Shown here piece by piece: positions 1 through 6,864 of a DNA stretch of 10,340 nucleotides. Location of the stretch: NCBI GenBank assembly GCA_030146405.1, contig JASLBS010000009.1, positions 1 through 10,340 on the forward strand, written 5' to 3'. A program made the position numbers and the translations under genes. The notes under the pieces were generated by a model that made no database searches, had not been told where the DNA came from, and was given only the letters and a program-made list of their open reading frames with translations. Positions within the stretch are counted from its first letter, which is position 1. Every line of letters starts with the position of its first letter. The stretch comes from Arthrobacter sp. (GTDB taxonomy: Bacteria > Actinomycetota > Actinomycetes > Actinomycetales > Micrococcaceae).

Positions 1-2175
1 GACAACCGGTGGACGCCGGGAAAGATCGCCCTGTGGGTGGGTATCGCCCTCCTCGGCGGTTTCGCCTGGACCATGCTGGCGATCGTCCGCGGTGAGACGG
101 TCAACGCCATCTGGTTCGTCTTCGCCGCCGTGTGCACCTACCTGATCGCCTACCGGTTCTACTCGAAGTTCATCGAGCGTCACCTCCTGAAACCGGACGA
201 CCGCCGCGCCACGCCCGCCGAGTACCGGGCGGACGGCAAGGACTACGCGGCCACGGATCGCCGGGTGCTCTTCGGCCACCACTTCGCGGCCATCGCCGGA
301 GCGGGGCCGCTCGTGGGCCCGGTCCTCGCCGCCCAGATGGGGTACCTCCCCGGAACGGTCTGGATCATCGTCGGCGTCATCTTCGCCGGCGCCGTGCAGG
401 ACTACCTCGTCATGTTCTTCTCGATGCGCCGCGGGGGACGTTCACTCGGTCAGATGGCCCGTGAGGAACTCGGCGTGATCGGCGGCACGGCAGCCCTGAT
501 CGCCACCCTGACCATCATGATCATCATCGTCGCGATCCTCGCCCTCGTGGTGGTGAACGCCCTCGGGGAGAGCCCGTGGGGCATCTTCTCCGTCTCGATG
601 ACCATCCCCATCGCCCTCTTCATGGGCGTGTACCTGCGCTACCTGCGTCCCGGCAAGGTCACCGAGGTGTCCCTCATCGGGTTCGTGCTGCTGATGCTCG
701 CCATCATCGGTGGCGGCTGGATCGCGGAGACCTCGTGGGGCGTGGAGCTGTTCACCCTGGATCGCGTCACGATCGCCTGGGGCATCATCATCTACGGATT
801 CATCGCGGCCGTGCTGCCGGTCTGGCTGCTGCTCGCACCGCGTGACTACCTCTCCACCTTCATGAAGATCGGCACGATCATCATGCTCGCGGTCGCGATC
901 GTCATCACCCGCCCCGAGATCAGTGTCCCGGCCATCACCCCCTATGCCACCTCCGGCGCGGGCCCCGTGGTCGCGGGCACGCTGTTCCCGTTCCTCTTCG
1001 TCACCATCGCCTGCGGAGCGCTCTCCGGTTTCCACGCCCTCATCGCCTCCGGCACCACCCCGAAGATGATCGAGAAGGAACGCCAGACGCGCTTCATCGG
1101 CTACGGCGGCATGCTGATGGAATCCTTCGTGGCCATCATGGCGCTCGTCGCCGCCCTCTCGATCGACCGCGGCATCTACTTCGCCATGAACTCTTCCGCC
1201 GCAGCCACCGGCGGCACCATCGAGGGTGCCGTGGCCTTCGTCAACGGCCTCGGCCTCACCGGCGTCAACCTCACGCAGGAGGCGCTCAGCACCATGGCTT
1301 CCAACGTCGGCGAGGAGTCGATCGTCTCCCGCACGGGTGGCGCACCCACGCTCGCCGTCGGCATCGCCCAGATCATGCAGGGCGTCTTCGGCGGGGCCAA
1401 CATGATGTCGTTCTGGTACCACTTCGCCATCATGTTCGAGGCACTGTTCATCCTCACGGCGGTGGACGCCGGAACCCGGGTGGCGCGCTTCATGCTGCAG
1501 GACAGCATCGGCAACATCATCCCCCGCTTCCGCGACACCTCGTGGCGGACGGGCGCATGGATCTGTACCGCGATCATGGTGGCGGGCTGGGGTGCGATCC
1601 TCATCATGGGGGTCACCGATCCGCTGGGCGGCATCAATACGCTCTTCCCGCTCTTCGGCATCGCCAACCAGTTGCTCGCCGCGATCGCGCTCGCGGTGTG
1701 CATGGCCATCTGCGCCAAGCGGGGCCTCTTCAAGGTGCTGTGGATCCCGGCGCTGCCACTGGCCTTCGCCTCGGTGGTCACCATCACGGCGTCGTTCCAG
1801 AAGATCTTCTCCCCGGTGCCGGCGATCGGCTACTGGGCGCAGCACACGGCGTTCCGCGATGCGCTGGCTGCGGGCGAGGAGAGCTTCGGAACCGCGCAGA
1901 CGGTGGCCGCGATGGAGGCGGTGGTGCGCAACACCTTCATCCAGGGCACCCTGTCCATCGTCTTCGTGGTGCTCTCCATCATCGTGATCACGACGGCGAT
2001 CCTCGCCACCATCAAGGCCTACCGGAACGGTGGCGGCGGCCATACCGAGGACGCCCCCGTGGCGTCGCGCATCTTCGCTCCCGCTGGGTTGACCGCGACG
2101 CCTGCGGAGAAGGAGCTGGAGCGGGAGTGGGCCGCACTGGAGCCGGGGAACCGCCCGGCCAGGACGGGGCACTGA
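1..2175 (+). CDS. cstA: CstA-family carbon starvation / pyruvate transporter, 5' end outside window
   Basis: Multi-pass inner-membrane transporter. The E. coli homologue CstA is induced by carbon starvation and imports pyruvate (earlier described as a peptide transporter). The frame is open from base 1 with no stop, and residues before the GTG at 37 (WTPGKIALWV) resemble the CstA N-terminus, so I take the true start to lie upstream; 724 residues are visible. Recalled E. coli CstA motifs are all present: YLIAYRFYSKFI near residue 50, GHHFAAIAGAGPLVGP at about 92-107, AAQMGYLPG just after, LYLRYLRPG-like and PVWLLLAPRDYLSTF segments, FHALIASGTTPKM, GGMLMESFVAIMALV, SRTGGAPTLAVG, WYHFAIMFEALFILTAVDAGTR and DPLGGINTLFPLFGIANQ. 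More than a dozen hydrophobic segments alternate with short loops. The polar tail after the last helix (about 50 residues, Gly/Glu-rich) is longer than I expect from E. coli CstA. The stop overlaps the next gene's ATG, so the two are probably co-translated. Confidence 0.96.
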   Translation, partial: DNRWTPGKIALWVGIALLGGFAWTMLAIVRGETVNAIWFVFAAVCTYLIAYRFYSKFIERHLLKPDDRRATPAEYRADGKDYAATDRRVLFGHHFAAIAGAGPLVGPVLAAQMGYLPGTVWIIVGVIFAGAVQDYLVMFFSMRRGGRSLGQMAREELGVIGGTAALIATLTIMIIIVAILALVVVNALGESPWGIFSVSMTIPIALFMGVYLRYLRPGKVTEVSLIGFVLLMLAIIGGGWIAETSWGVELFTLDRVTIAWGIIIYGFIAAVLPVWLLLAPRDYLSTFMKIGTIIMLAVAIVITRPEISVPAITPYATSGAGPVVAGTLFPFLFVTIACGALSGFHALIASGTTPKMIEKERQTRFIGYGGMLMESFVAIMALVAALSIDRGIYFAMNSSAAATGGTIEGAVAFVNGLGLTGVNLTQEALSTMASNVGEESIVSRTGGAPTLAVGIAQIMQGVFGGANMMSFWYHFAIMFEALFILTAVDAGTRVARFMLQDSIGNIIPRFRDTSWRTGAWICTAIMVAGWGAILIMGVTDPLGGINTLFPLFGIANQLLAAIALAVCMAICAKRGLFKVLWIPALPLAFASVVTITASFQKIFSPVPAIGYWAQHTAFRDALAAGEESFGTAQTVAAMEAVVRNTFIQGTLSIVFVVLSIIVITTAILATIKAYRNGGGGHTEDAPVASRIFAPAGLTATPAEKELEREWAALEPGNRPARTGH

Positions 2176-2384
2176 TGTCCGTGTCGCAGGTGCTGCACCG
2201 TGCCCGGGACGCGGCGCGCGAGCTGGTGTGGGTGTTCAAGGGAGTGCTGGGGGAGAACGCCTACCAGACGTACCTCGATCATCACCGGCGCACTCATGCG
2301 GGCGGAGATCCCCTGACGGAACGGCAGTTCTGGCGGGACAAGACCGACCGCCAGGATGCGAACCCGGAGGGTCGCTGCTGCTAG
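2175..2384 (+). CDS. ybdD: YbdD/YjiX-family small protein, CstA partner
   Basis: A 69-residue soluble protein of the YbdD/YjiX (DUF466) family, normally encoded directly after cstA or the related btsT and thought to act with that transporter. The ATG at 2175 shares its A with the last base of the cstA TGA, and a purine-rich AGGACGGGG lies just upstream inside cstA, so translational coupling is likely. Family hallmarks visible are a central GENAYQTYLDHHRRTH segment (residues about 28-43), an LTERQFWRDK segment, and the C-terminal Gly-Arg-Cys-Cys. The E. coli protein as I remember it also ends in RCC. Length is normal for the family. No membrane segment is seen, so it probably binds the cytoplasmic face of CstA; that is inference. 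A longer frame starting at 1542 is an overlap artefact inside cstA. Confidence 0.9.
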   Translation: MSVSQVLHRARDAARELVWVFKGVLGENAYQTYLDHHRRTHAGGDPLTERQFWRDKTDRQDANPEGRCC

Positions 2385-2407
2385 GTGGCTCTCCGACCGG
2401 CTGACGT

Positions 2408-2426
2408 CCGCTCCTCCCGGGAGCGG
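2408..2426. terminator. Convergent GC-rich hairpin between ybdD and the ABC permease
   Basis: Perfect 7-bp inverted repeat: CCGCTCC (2408-2414), 5-nt loop, GGAGCGG (2420-2426). It lies 24 nt after the ybdD stop and 4 nt before the end of the permease gene, so it could stop transcription from both sides. There is no T-run on either side, so it is not a textbook intrinsic terminator. Confidence 0.5.
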
Positions 2427-2429
2427 GCA

Positions 2430-3203
2430 TCAGCGCCTGTCCCAGCGGAAGTGCTTTCCCGCCCACCAGCAGGGCAGCATCGTCCAGGCGAGGAGCGCGA
2501 CCCCGGACACCAGCACAGGGGCACCCAGGGGTTCTGTGCTCCATGCCGCCGTCAGGAGCTCCTGGACGGCGCCCCCCGGCGTGAGCCGCTGGACGTTCTG
2601 GTAGGTGTCCTCGAACGTGGCCCAGAGGAACGTGCCCATCACGAGGGCGACGAACGGCAGGGTGGTGATCCGGGCTGCGGCCGCCGAGGGCGTGTGATTG
2701 CTGGTGAGCAGCCCGGCCGTGGCGCAGAGTGCGAGGAACCCTCCCGCCGTGCCGAGCACCAGGGCGGGGTGGGCGGGGGCCGCGAATCCCACGAGCCCGG
2801 CAGCGGCGGCGATGACCAGGACCTGGGCCGCCACCAGCCCGATGATGGGCGCGAGCATCCCGAGCAGGATCACCGCGTCCGAGGACTCACCACTGCGGAG
2901 GCGTTCGAGGAACAGCTCCTCCCTGCGCGTGGTGAGGGTGGTGACCGCGGTCAGGTATACGCCGGGCAGTGCCACGAGCACCAGGGTCAGGCCCGCGGTG
3001 ATCGCCGCGCCGGACGGTCCGCCGAACTCGTTCGCCCCGAAGTAGGAGGCGAACACCGCCATGGCGAGTGGTGCGAGAACCGTCCCGGTCAGGACGGTCC
3101 TGGTGCGGAGGATGATCCGCAGTTCCATCAGCGCGATCGCCGTGATCCGGCTCTGAGCAGAGGGCCGGCTCAGCGTGCTCATCGCGGGTGTCGAAGGTGT
3201 CAC
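2430..3203 (-). CDS. ABC-2 type transporter permease
   Basis: Membrane half of a two-gene ABC exporter (257 residues). Start chosen is the GTG at 3203-3201, which overlaps the TGA of the ATPase gene as GTGA and has AGGAGA about 5 nt upstream. An ATG at 3182 is a weaker alternative that would remove 7 residues. The basic amphipathic stretch LMELRIILRTRTVLTG (about 25-40) is the usual entry to an ABC-2 permease. Hydrophobic segments follow at about 38-54, 67-91, 112-141, 148-168, 179-195 and 230-249, giving six spans. The charged loop TTRREELFLERLRSG (91-105) is typical of the cytoplasmic loop that meets the ATPase in ABC-2 permeases. Substrate cannot be read from sequence; relatives export drugs, lipids or peptides. 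Confidence 0.87.
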   Translation of the reverse strand: MTPSTPAMSTLSRPSAQSRITAIALMELRIILRTRTVLTGTVLAPLAMAVFASYFGANEFGGPSGAAITAGLTLVLVALPGVYLTAVTTLTTRREELFLERLRSGESSDAVILLGMLAPIIGLVAAQVLVIAAAAGLVGFAAPAHPALVLGTAGGFLALCATAGLLTSNHTPSAAAARITTLPFVALVMGTFLWATFEDTYQNVQRLTPGGAVQELLTAAWSTEPLGAPVLVSGVALLAWTMLPCWWAGKHFRWDRR

Positions 3204-4195
3204 GCGGTTCTCCTGGGGATGTGTGATTCCGCGGGGACGCGGGTATTCACCCGGCGGACGACGGCGGCGAGGGATGCTTCCGCGGCCACCAGCCGGTCGA
3301 GATGGATACTTCGCCGCTCCGCCCAGGACAGGACGGTCCCGAGGTCCTCCTGCAGGTCCTGCGTGGAGACGATCACCCGGGTGCGGGCGGGAGTGGGCAC
3401 GAAGTCCGGTGCGAGGCCGAGGGCCGTGAGGGACAGGACGTCGGCGGCGGCGTCCACCTCGAAGGAGACCGTGGCCGGTTCGCGCCGCAGGACCTCCGCG
3501 AGGGAGCCTTCGACGGCGATCTCGCCGTCGTGCAGGATCGCGAGGCGGTCCGCGTGTGCCTCCGCCTCCTCGAGGTAGTGGGTGGTGAGGACCACGGTGG
3601 TCCCGGCGTCGTTCAGGCCCCGGATGAGTTCCCAAGTCCGTTCGCGGGATTCCGGGTCCAATCCCGTGGTCGGCTCGTCGAGGAACAGGACGTCCGGCTC
3701 GTTGGCCGTGGCGAGGATCAGGTCCAGGCGGCGGCGCTGCCCGCCCGAGAGCAGCTTGACCCGGGTGTCCGCCCTGTCGGCCAGGTCCAGGGCGGTGAGC
3801 CCGGACCGGATGACCTCCTCGGGAGTCCTGCCTCGGGGGTGCGGGGAGGACAGTCGGAGCCAGAGTCTGCAGGTCTCCTCCACCGTCAGATCGTCGGCGA
3901 AACCGGCTTCCTGCAGCAGGATGCCGAGTCGCGGGCGCACCACGGCCCGGCCGGTGTAGGGGTCGCTGCCGAGAACGCACACCGATCCCGAACTGGGGGG
4001 CCGATGTCCTTCCAGGGCCTCCATGGTGGTGGTCTTGCCCGCACCGTTGGTGCCGAGGAGGGCGAAGACCTCCCCATTCCGGATGCGGAGGTCTATCCCA
4101 CGGACCGCCTCGTAGTCGCCGTAGGAGCACCGGAGTCCCCGTGCGGAGACGGCGACGGTGTCATCGGGCTCCGGCGGAACGGACGGTGTGGTCAT
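3200..4195 (-). CDS. ABC-2 type transporter ATP-binding protein
   Basis: Cytoplasmic ATPase (331 residues) driving the permease encoded next to it. Every nucleotide-binding motif is intact: Walker A GTNGAGKTT (48-56), Q-loop LLQEAGF (Q95), signature LSGGQRRRL (149-157), Walker B DVLFLDEP (168-175), D-loop GLD (178-180) and switch His in TTHYLEE (H206). The order and the EALEGHRPPSSG segment are those of the CcmA/DrrA-like exporter ATPase class. Residues from about 238 onward form an additional C-terminal domain of the DrrA type, with SLTALGLAP and QDLQEDLGTVLSWA segments. The ATG at 4195 has AGGA 7 nt upstream. The gene diverges from a two-component system 113 bp away, an arrangement common for regulated exporters in Gram-positive bacteria. 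Confidence 0.95.
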   Translation of the reverse strand: MTTPSVPPEPDDTVAVSARGLRCSYGDYEAVRGIDLRIRNGEVFALLGTNGAGKTTTMEALEGHRPPSSGSVCVLGSDPYTGRAVVRPRLGILLQEAGFADDLTVEETCRLWLRLSSPHPRGRTPEEVIRSGLTALDLADRADTRVKLLSGGQRRRLDLILATANEPDVLFLDEPTTGLDPESRERTWELIRGLNDAGTTVVLTTHYLEEAEAHADRLAILHDGEIAVEGSLAEVLRREPATVSFEVDAAADVLSLTALGLAPDFVPTPARTRVIVSTQDLQEDLGTVLSWAERRSIHLDRLVAAEASLAAVVRRVNTRVPAESHIPRRTA

Positions 4196-4277
4196 GGAAT
4201 CATCCTGCCGAGACCGTGAGCACAGCGGCAGTCCCGGCGCGTCACGTCCTCGCCCGCCACCCTGCAGGTCGGCACGC

Positions 4278-4289
4278 TGACAAATGTCA
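4278..4289. promoter_or_regulatory. TGACA-AA-TGTCA operator-like dyad
   Basis: Perfect 12-bp inverted repeat in the divergent ABC/two-component intergenic region: arms 4278-4282 and 4285-4289 around AA. Its centre is about 25 bp before the predicted kinase transcription start, between the -10 box and where a -35 would be. Read on the - strand it contains TTGTCA, five of six bases of a -35, with no good -10 behind it. LuxR/NarL-type regulators bind short dyads of this kind, so the adjacent response regulator is the obvious candidate ligand. That pairing is inference. Confidence 0.5.
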
Positions 4290-4295
4290 TGGCCC

Positions 4296-4301
4296 TACGA
4301 T
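4296..4301 (+). promoter_or_regulatory. -10 box of a probable leaderless promoter for the histidine kinase
   Basis: TACGAT fits the actinobacterial TAnnnT -10 pattern and lies 7 nt before the ATG at 4309, placing the transcription start on or next to the A of that ATG. No Shine-Dalgarno is present. No good -35 lies 17 bp upstream (CACGCT at 4273-4278), which suits a promoter dependent on a regulator. Confidence 0.5.
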
Positions 4302-4308
4302 GGACGCC

Positions 4309-5583
4309 ATGGCGCTTTTGAAGACCCGGTCCCGCAGGCCGGACCACGACGGAACGACGGCGGACGCCGCTCCCGAAGCGGGCCGGGGCGTGCGCGCCAT
4401 GTGGCGCTATACCGTCGGTTCCATCGTCCTGTACTCCGTCTTCATCAACTCGGTCTGCATGCTCCTGATGCTCAGGGCGGGTGGGGACGCCTCGTCGCTG
4501 ACCGCCGTCGCCATCATCGCGCTCACGGCCGCCTCGACCGCCGGTCTCGTCCGGTACTGCTGGTTCTTCAAGCCCGGCCTCGGGGCAGGCCTGCCCCCGA
4601 CCCGGCACACCCTCTGGCTGCTGCTGCCGAGCGCGGCGCTGTGGGTGCTCGCACTCGGCCAGCCACACAACCTGTGGGTCGGGGCACTGCCCTTCTGGTT
4701 CGCGTGCAACGCGCTCGCCGTGGTGGTGGAGCGCCGCGTCCGCTGGTTCATCCTGTCAGCCGGTGCGGCCGTACTGTTCCTCCACGGTCCGCTGGGGTTC
4801 CTCCTGGGCCAGGACTCGGGAGGCCAACTGCGGGAGGGTGCTGCCCTTGTGCCGCTGGGCATCTGGGCCCTGATCACCCCGCTGATGTTCGTGGCCAGCA
4901 TCTGGTGGTGGGAGATCGTGGTGCGCCTCGACGAGAGCCGGCGTACCTCGGGTGAGCTCGCCGTCGTGAAGGAGCGCCTGCGGTTCGCCGCCGACCTCCA
5001 CGACATCCAGGGCCACCACCTCCAGGTGATAGCGCTCAAGACCGAACTGGCGGGCCGCCTGCTGGCCACCGATCCGGATGGTGCCCGGGCGCAGATCGAC
5101 GAGGCGCAGCAGTTGGCGCGCACAGCCCTCGAGGAGACACGGGCGCTGGTCCACGGCTACCGCGAGGTCTCCCTTGCGGCGGAGGCGGCCAACGCCGCGG
5201 AGGTGTTGGGTGCGGCGGGCATCGAGTGCTCGGTGGAGGTGGTGGCCGCCGGACTCCCGCCCGCGGAGCGGACCCTCTTCGGGCTGGTCATCCGTGAGGC
5301 CACCACCAACATCCTGCGCCACAGCGAGGCCCGGAACGTCTCGCTCCGGCTCGCCCGTTCCTCCGGGGAGTTCGTCCTCACGGTCAGGAACGACGGCATC
5401 GGTGCTGCCGCCCGCACGGGTGGTTCCGGTATCGACGGCTTGCGTCGACGCTTCGAGGCCGTGGGCGGCGGAGTCCGCGCGGAGACCGAGGGGGACGAGT
5501 TCGTGCTGAGCGCCACTGCTCCGGGGCTCGACGCGGGAGACCGGTTGCCGGCTCCGGCTGCCGCGCAGGGGGCCGGACTGTGA
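4309..5583 (+). CDS. Sensor histidine kinase, HisKA_3 / DesK-like
   Basis: Membrane sensor kinase of 424 residues that should autophosphorylate and pass phosphate to the regulator encoded next. An N-terminal cytoplasmic tail (1-30) is followed by about six hydrophobic segments between residues 35 and 204, with almost no extracytoplasmic domain. This resembles DesK-type sensors that read membrane state. The dimerisation/phosphotransfer box is ERLRFAADLHDIQGHHLQ with phospho-acceptor H231. The HATPase_c domain shows an N-box REATTNILRHSEA (329-341), a G1 box NDGIG (361-365) and a G2 box GGSGIDGL (371-378). I chose the ATG at 4309 because it sits 7 nt after a -10 box; the in-frame ATG at 4300 overlaps that box, and a GTG at 4141 would run inside the divergent ATPase gene. 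The stop overlaps the regulator's GTG (GTGA). The actual stimulus is unknown. Confidence 0.93.
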   Translation: MALLKTRSRRPDHDGTTADAAPEAGRGVRAMWRYTVGSIVLYSVFINSVCMLLMLRAGGDASSLTAVAIIALTAASTAGLVRYCWFFKPGLGAGLPPTRHTLWLLLPSAALWVLALGQPHNLWVGALPFWFACNALAVVVERRVRWFILSAGAAVLFLHGPLGFLLGQDSGGQLREGAALVPLGIWALITPLMFVASIWWWEIVVRLDESRRTSGELAVVKERLRFAADLHDIQGHHLQVIALKTELAGRLLATDPDGARAQIDEAQQLARTALEETRALVHGYREVSLAAEAANAAEVLGAAGIECSVEVVAAGLPPAERTLFGLVIREATTNILRHSEARNVSLRLARSSGEFVLTVRNDGIGAAARTGGSGIDGLRRRFEAVGGGVRAETEGDEFVLSATAPGLDAGDRLPAPAAAQGAGL

Positions 5584-6182
5584 TCCGCGTGGTGCTCGCG
5601 GATGACGAGCACCTCATCCGGGGTGCCCTCGTGGCCCTGCTGGGCCTGGAGCCCGATCTCGAGGTGGTGGCCAGCGCCGACAACGGTACGGACGCCGTAC
5701 GGCTCGCGAAGGAGCACGTGCCGGACGTGTGCGTGCTCGATCTCGAGATGCCACCCACGGACGGTATCTACGCCGCGGAGGAGATTCTCCGTTCCGTGGC
5801 GACACGGGTGGTGATCGTCACGCGCCATGCGCGTCCGGGTGTGCTGCGGAGGGCGCTCGCGAGCAAGGTGGCCGGGTTCGTCCCGAAGTCCACGCCCGCC
5901 GACCAGCTGGCCAATGTGATCCGGGACGTGGCGGGTGGCCGTCGATACGTGGACCCGGACATCGCCGCCAGCGCCCTGACGGGTGAGTCCTGCCCGCTGA
6001 CGGCGCGCGAACTCGACGTCCTCCGGCACGGGAGGCAGGGGGCCAGCCTGCAGATCATCGCCCGGGAACTTCACCTGGCCCCGGGAACCGTGCGCAACTA
6101 CGTCTCCGCCGCCATGACGAAACTCGGCGCGACGTCGCGCCATGACGCCGCTGCCATCGCCTGGGAGCAAGGGTGGATCTGA
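5580..6182 (+). CDS. NarL/FixJ-family response regulator, DesR-like
   Basis: DNA-binding response regulator of 200 residues, partner of the overlapping kinase gene. The receiver domain (1-117) has the acidic pair D8/D9, phospho-acceptor D54 in CVLDLEMP, switch Thr T81 and conserved K103 in FVPKSTP. A LuxR-type helix-turn-helix follows at about 137-200, with LTARELDVLRHG and the recognition region LHLAPGTVRNYVSAAMTKL. The sequence closely tracks B. subtilis DesR as I remember it, including PDVCxxDxEMP, ARPG, GTVRNYxS and the terminal GW. The GTG start at 5580 has AGGGGG 7 nt upstream. Likely targets are its own operon and the divergent ABC exporter; the dyad at 4278-4289 is a candidate binding site. 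No fatty-acid desaturase gene is present here, so the B. subtilis function should not be assumed. Confidence 0.93.
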   Translation: MIRVVLADDEHLIRGALVALLGLEPDLEVVASADNGTDAVRLAKEHVPDVCVLDLEMPPTDGIYAAEEILRSVATRVVIVTRHARPGVLRRALASKVAGFVPKSTPADQLANVIRDVAGGRRYVDPDIAASALTGESCPLTARELDVLRHGRQGASLQIIARELHLAPGTVRNYVSAAMTKLGATSRHDAAAIAWEQGWI

Positions 6183-6219
6183 CGTGCCCGGCCCGGAGGG
6201 ACTGTGGGAGCATAGCGTC

Positions 6220-6858
6220 ATGACCGAACAGCAGCCCGCGAGTCCCTTCGATCCGGCCCCCGGATCCGCTGACACGGCCGCTGCTGCCGGCGTCCTCGGT
6301 GGCGAAGCGACGCTGGGAGGCGCCGCGGGTCAGGCCGGTGGGACCGATCAGGGTGGGAAGCGTGCGGCGGCGCTCTCGGAACTGGTGGATGAGCCCGCCA
6401 AGGTCATGCGGATCGGCACCATGCTCAAGCAGTTGCTGGAGGAGGTTCGCTCGGCCCCGCTCGATGACGCCGGCCGCACCCGTCTCGCTGCGATCCACGA
6501 GCGCTCGGTCAAGGAACTCGAGGACGGACTCGCGCCCGAGCTCGTCGAGGAGCTGCACCGGATCAATCTGCCGTTCGACCGGGACTCCGCGCCCACCGAC
6601 GCCGAGTTGCGCGTGGCGCAGGCCCAGCTGGTGGGGTGGCTCGAAGGTCTCTTCCACGGCATTCAGGCCGCGCTCGCAGCGCAGCAGATGGCCACCCAGC
6701 AGCTGGCAGCTCGCCTTCAGCTGCGCCAGCTCCCGCCCGGCACGGTCCTCGCCCCCGGCGTGGTGGTGGGGGAGGACGGCGAGCCCAGGCGCACCCTGCC
6801 CGAGCGCCCGGCCCAGGAACCCGGGACCGACAGCCACGGTCCCGGCCAGTACCTGTAA
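6220..6858 (+). CDS. bpa: Bacterial proteasome activator Bpa (PafE)
   Basis: Forms an ATP-independent dodecameric ring that opens the 20S proteasome and feeds it unfolded proteins, in the Mycobacterium tuberculosis Bpa/PafE family (DUF2587). The core is almost identical in pattern to the mycobacterial protein as I remember it: LVDEPAKVMRIGTMLKQLLEEVR (55-77), RLAAIHERSVKELEDGLAPEL (88-108), LPFDRDSAPTDAELRVAQAQLVGWLEGLFHGIQ (117-149) and ALAAQQMA (151-158). The C-terminus is GPGQYL (207-212), carrying the penultimate-Tyr motif that inserts into proteasome pockets. At 212 residues it is longer than the roughly 174 I recall for M. tuberculosis, because of an Ala/Gly-rich N-terminal tail (1-50) and an extra linker at about 172-206. 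The ATG at 6220 is chosen because GGGAG precedes it by 9 nt and upstream residues are not family-like. It lies 37 bp after the response-regulator gene and may share its transcript. Confidence 0.95.
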   Translation: MTEQQPASPFDPAPGSADTAAAAGVLGGEATLGGAAGQAGGTDQGGKRAAALSELVDEPAKVMRIGTMLKQLLEEVRSAPLDDAGRTRLAAIHERSVKELEDGLAPELVEELHRINLPFDRDSAPTDAELRVAQAQLVGWLEGLFHGIQAALAAQQMATQQLAARLQLRQLPPGTVLAPGVVVGEDGEPRRTLPERPAQEPGTDSHGPGQYL

Positions 6859-6864
6859 GCACGA

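Noticed and set aside
442..2172. 576-residue open frame antisense to cstA
   Set aside because: It mirrors the conserved cstA frame and its translation is rich in Asp/Glu/His/Arg repeats typical of antisense high-GC frames.
2385..3578. 397-residue + strand frame across the ABC operon
   Set aside because: Low-complexity composition, and it overlaps two convincing - strand genes with full family motifs.
3204..4130. Upstream part of a 566-residue - strand frame that would fuse onto the permease
   Set aside because: It is the out-of-frame shadow of the ATPase gene; the permease has its own GTG and AGGAGA at 3203.
3302..4219. 305-residue + strand frame antisense to the ATPase
   Set aside because: No family motif and a Gly/Val/Glu-rich shadow composition; the opposite strand carries intact Walker motifs.
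4141..4308. N-terminal extension of the kinase from GTG 4141
   Set aside because: It would overlap the divergent ATPase gene and its promoter region, and the added residues are not sensor-like.
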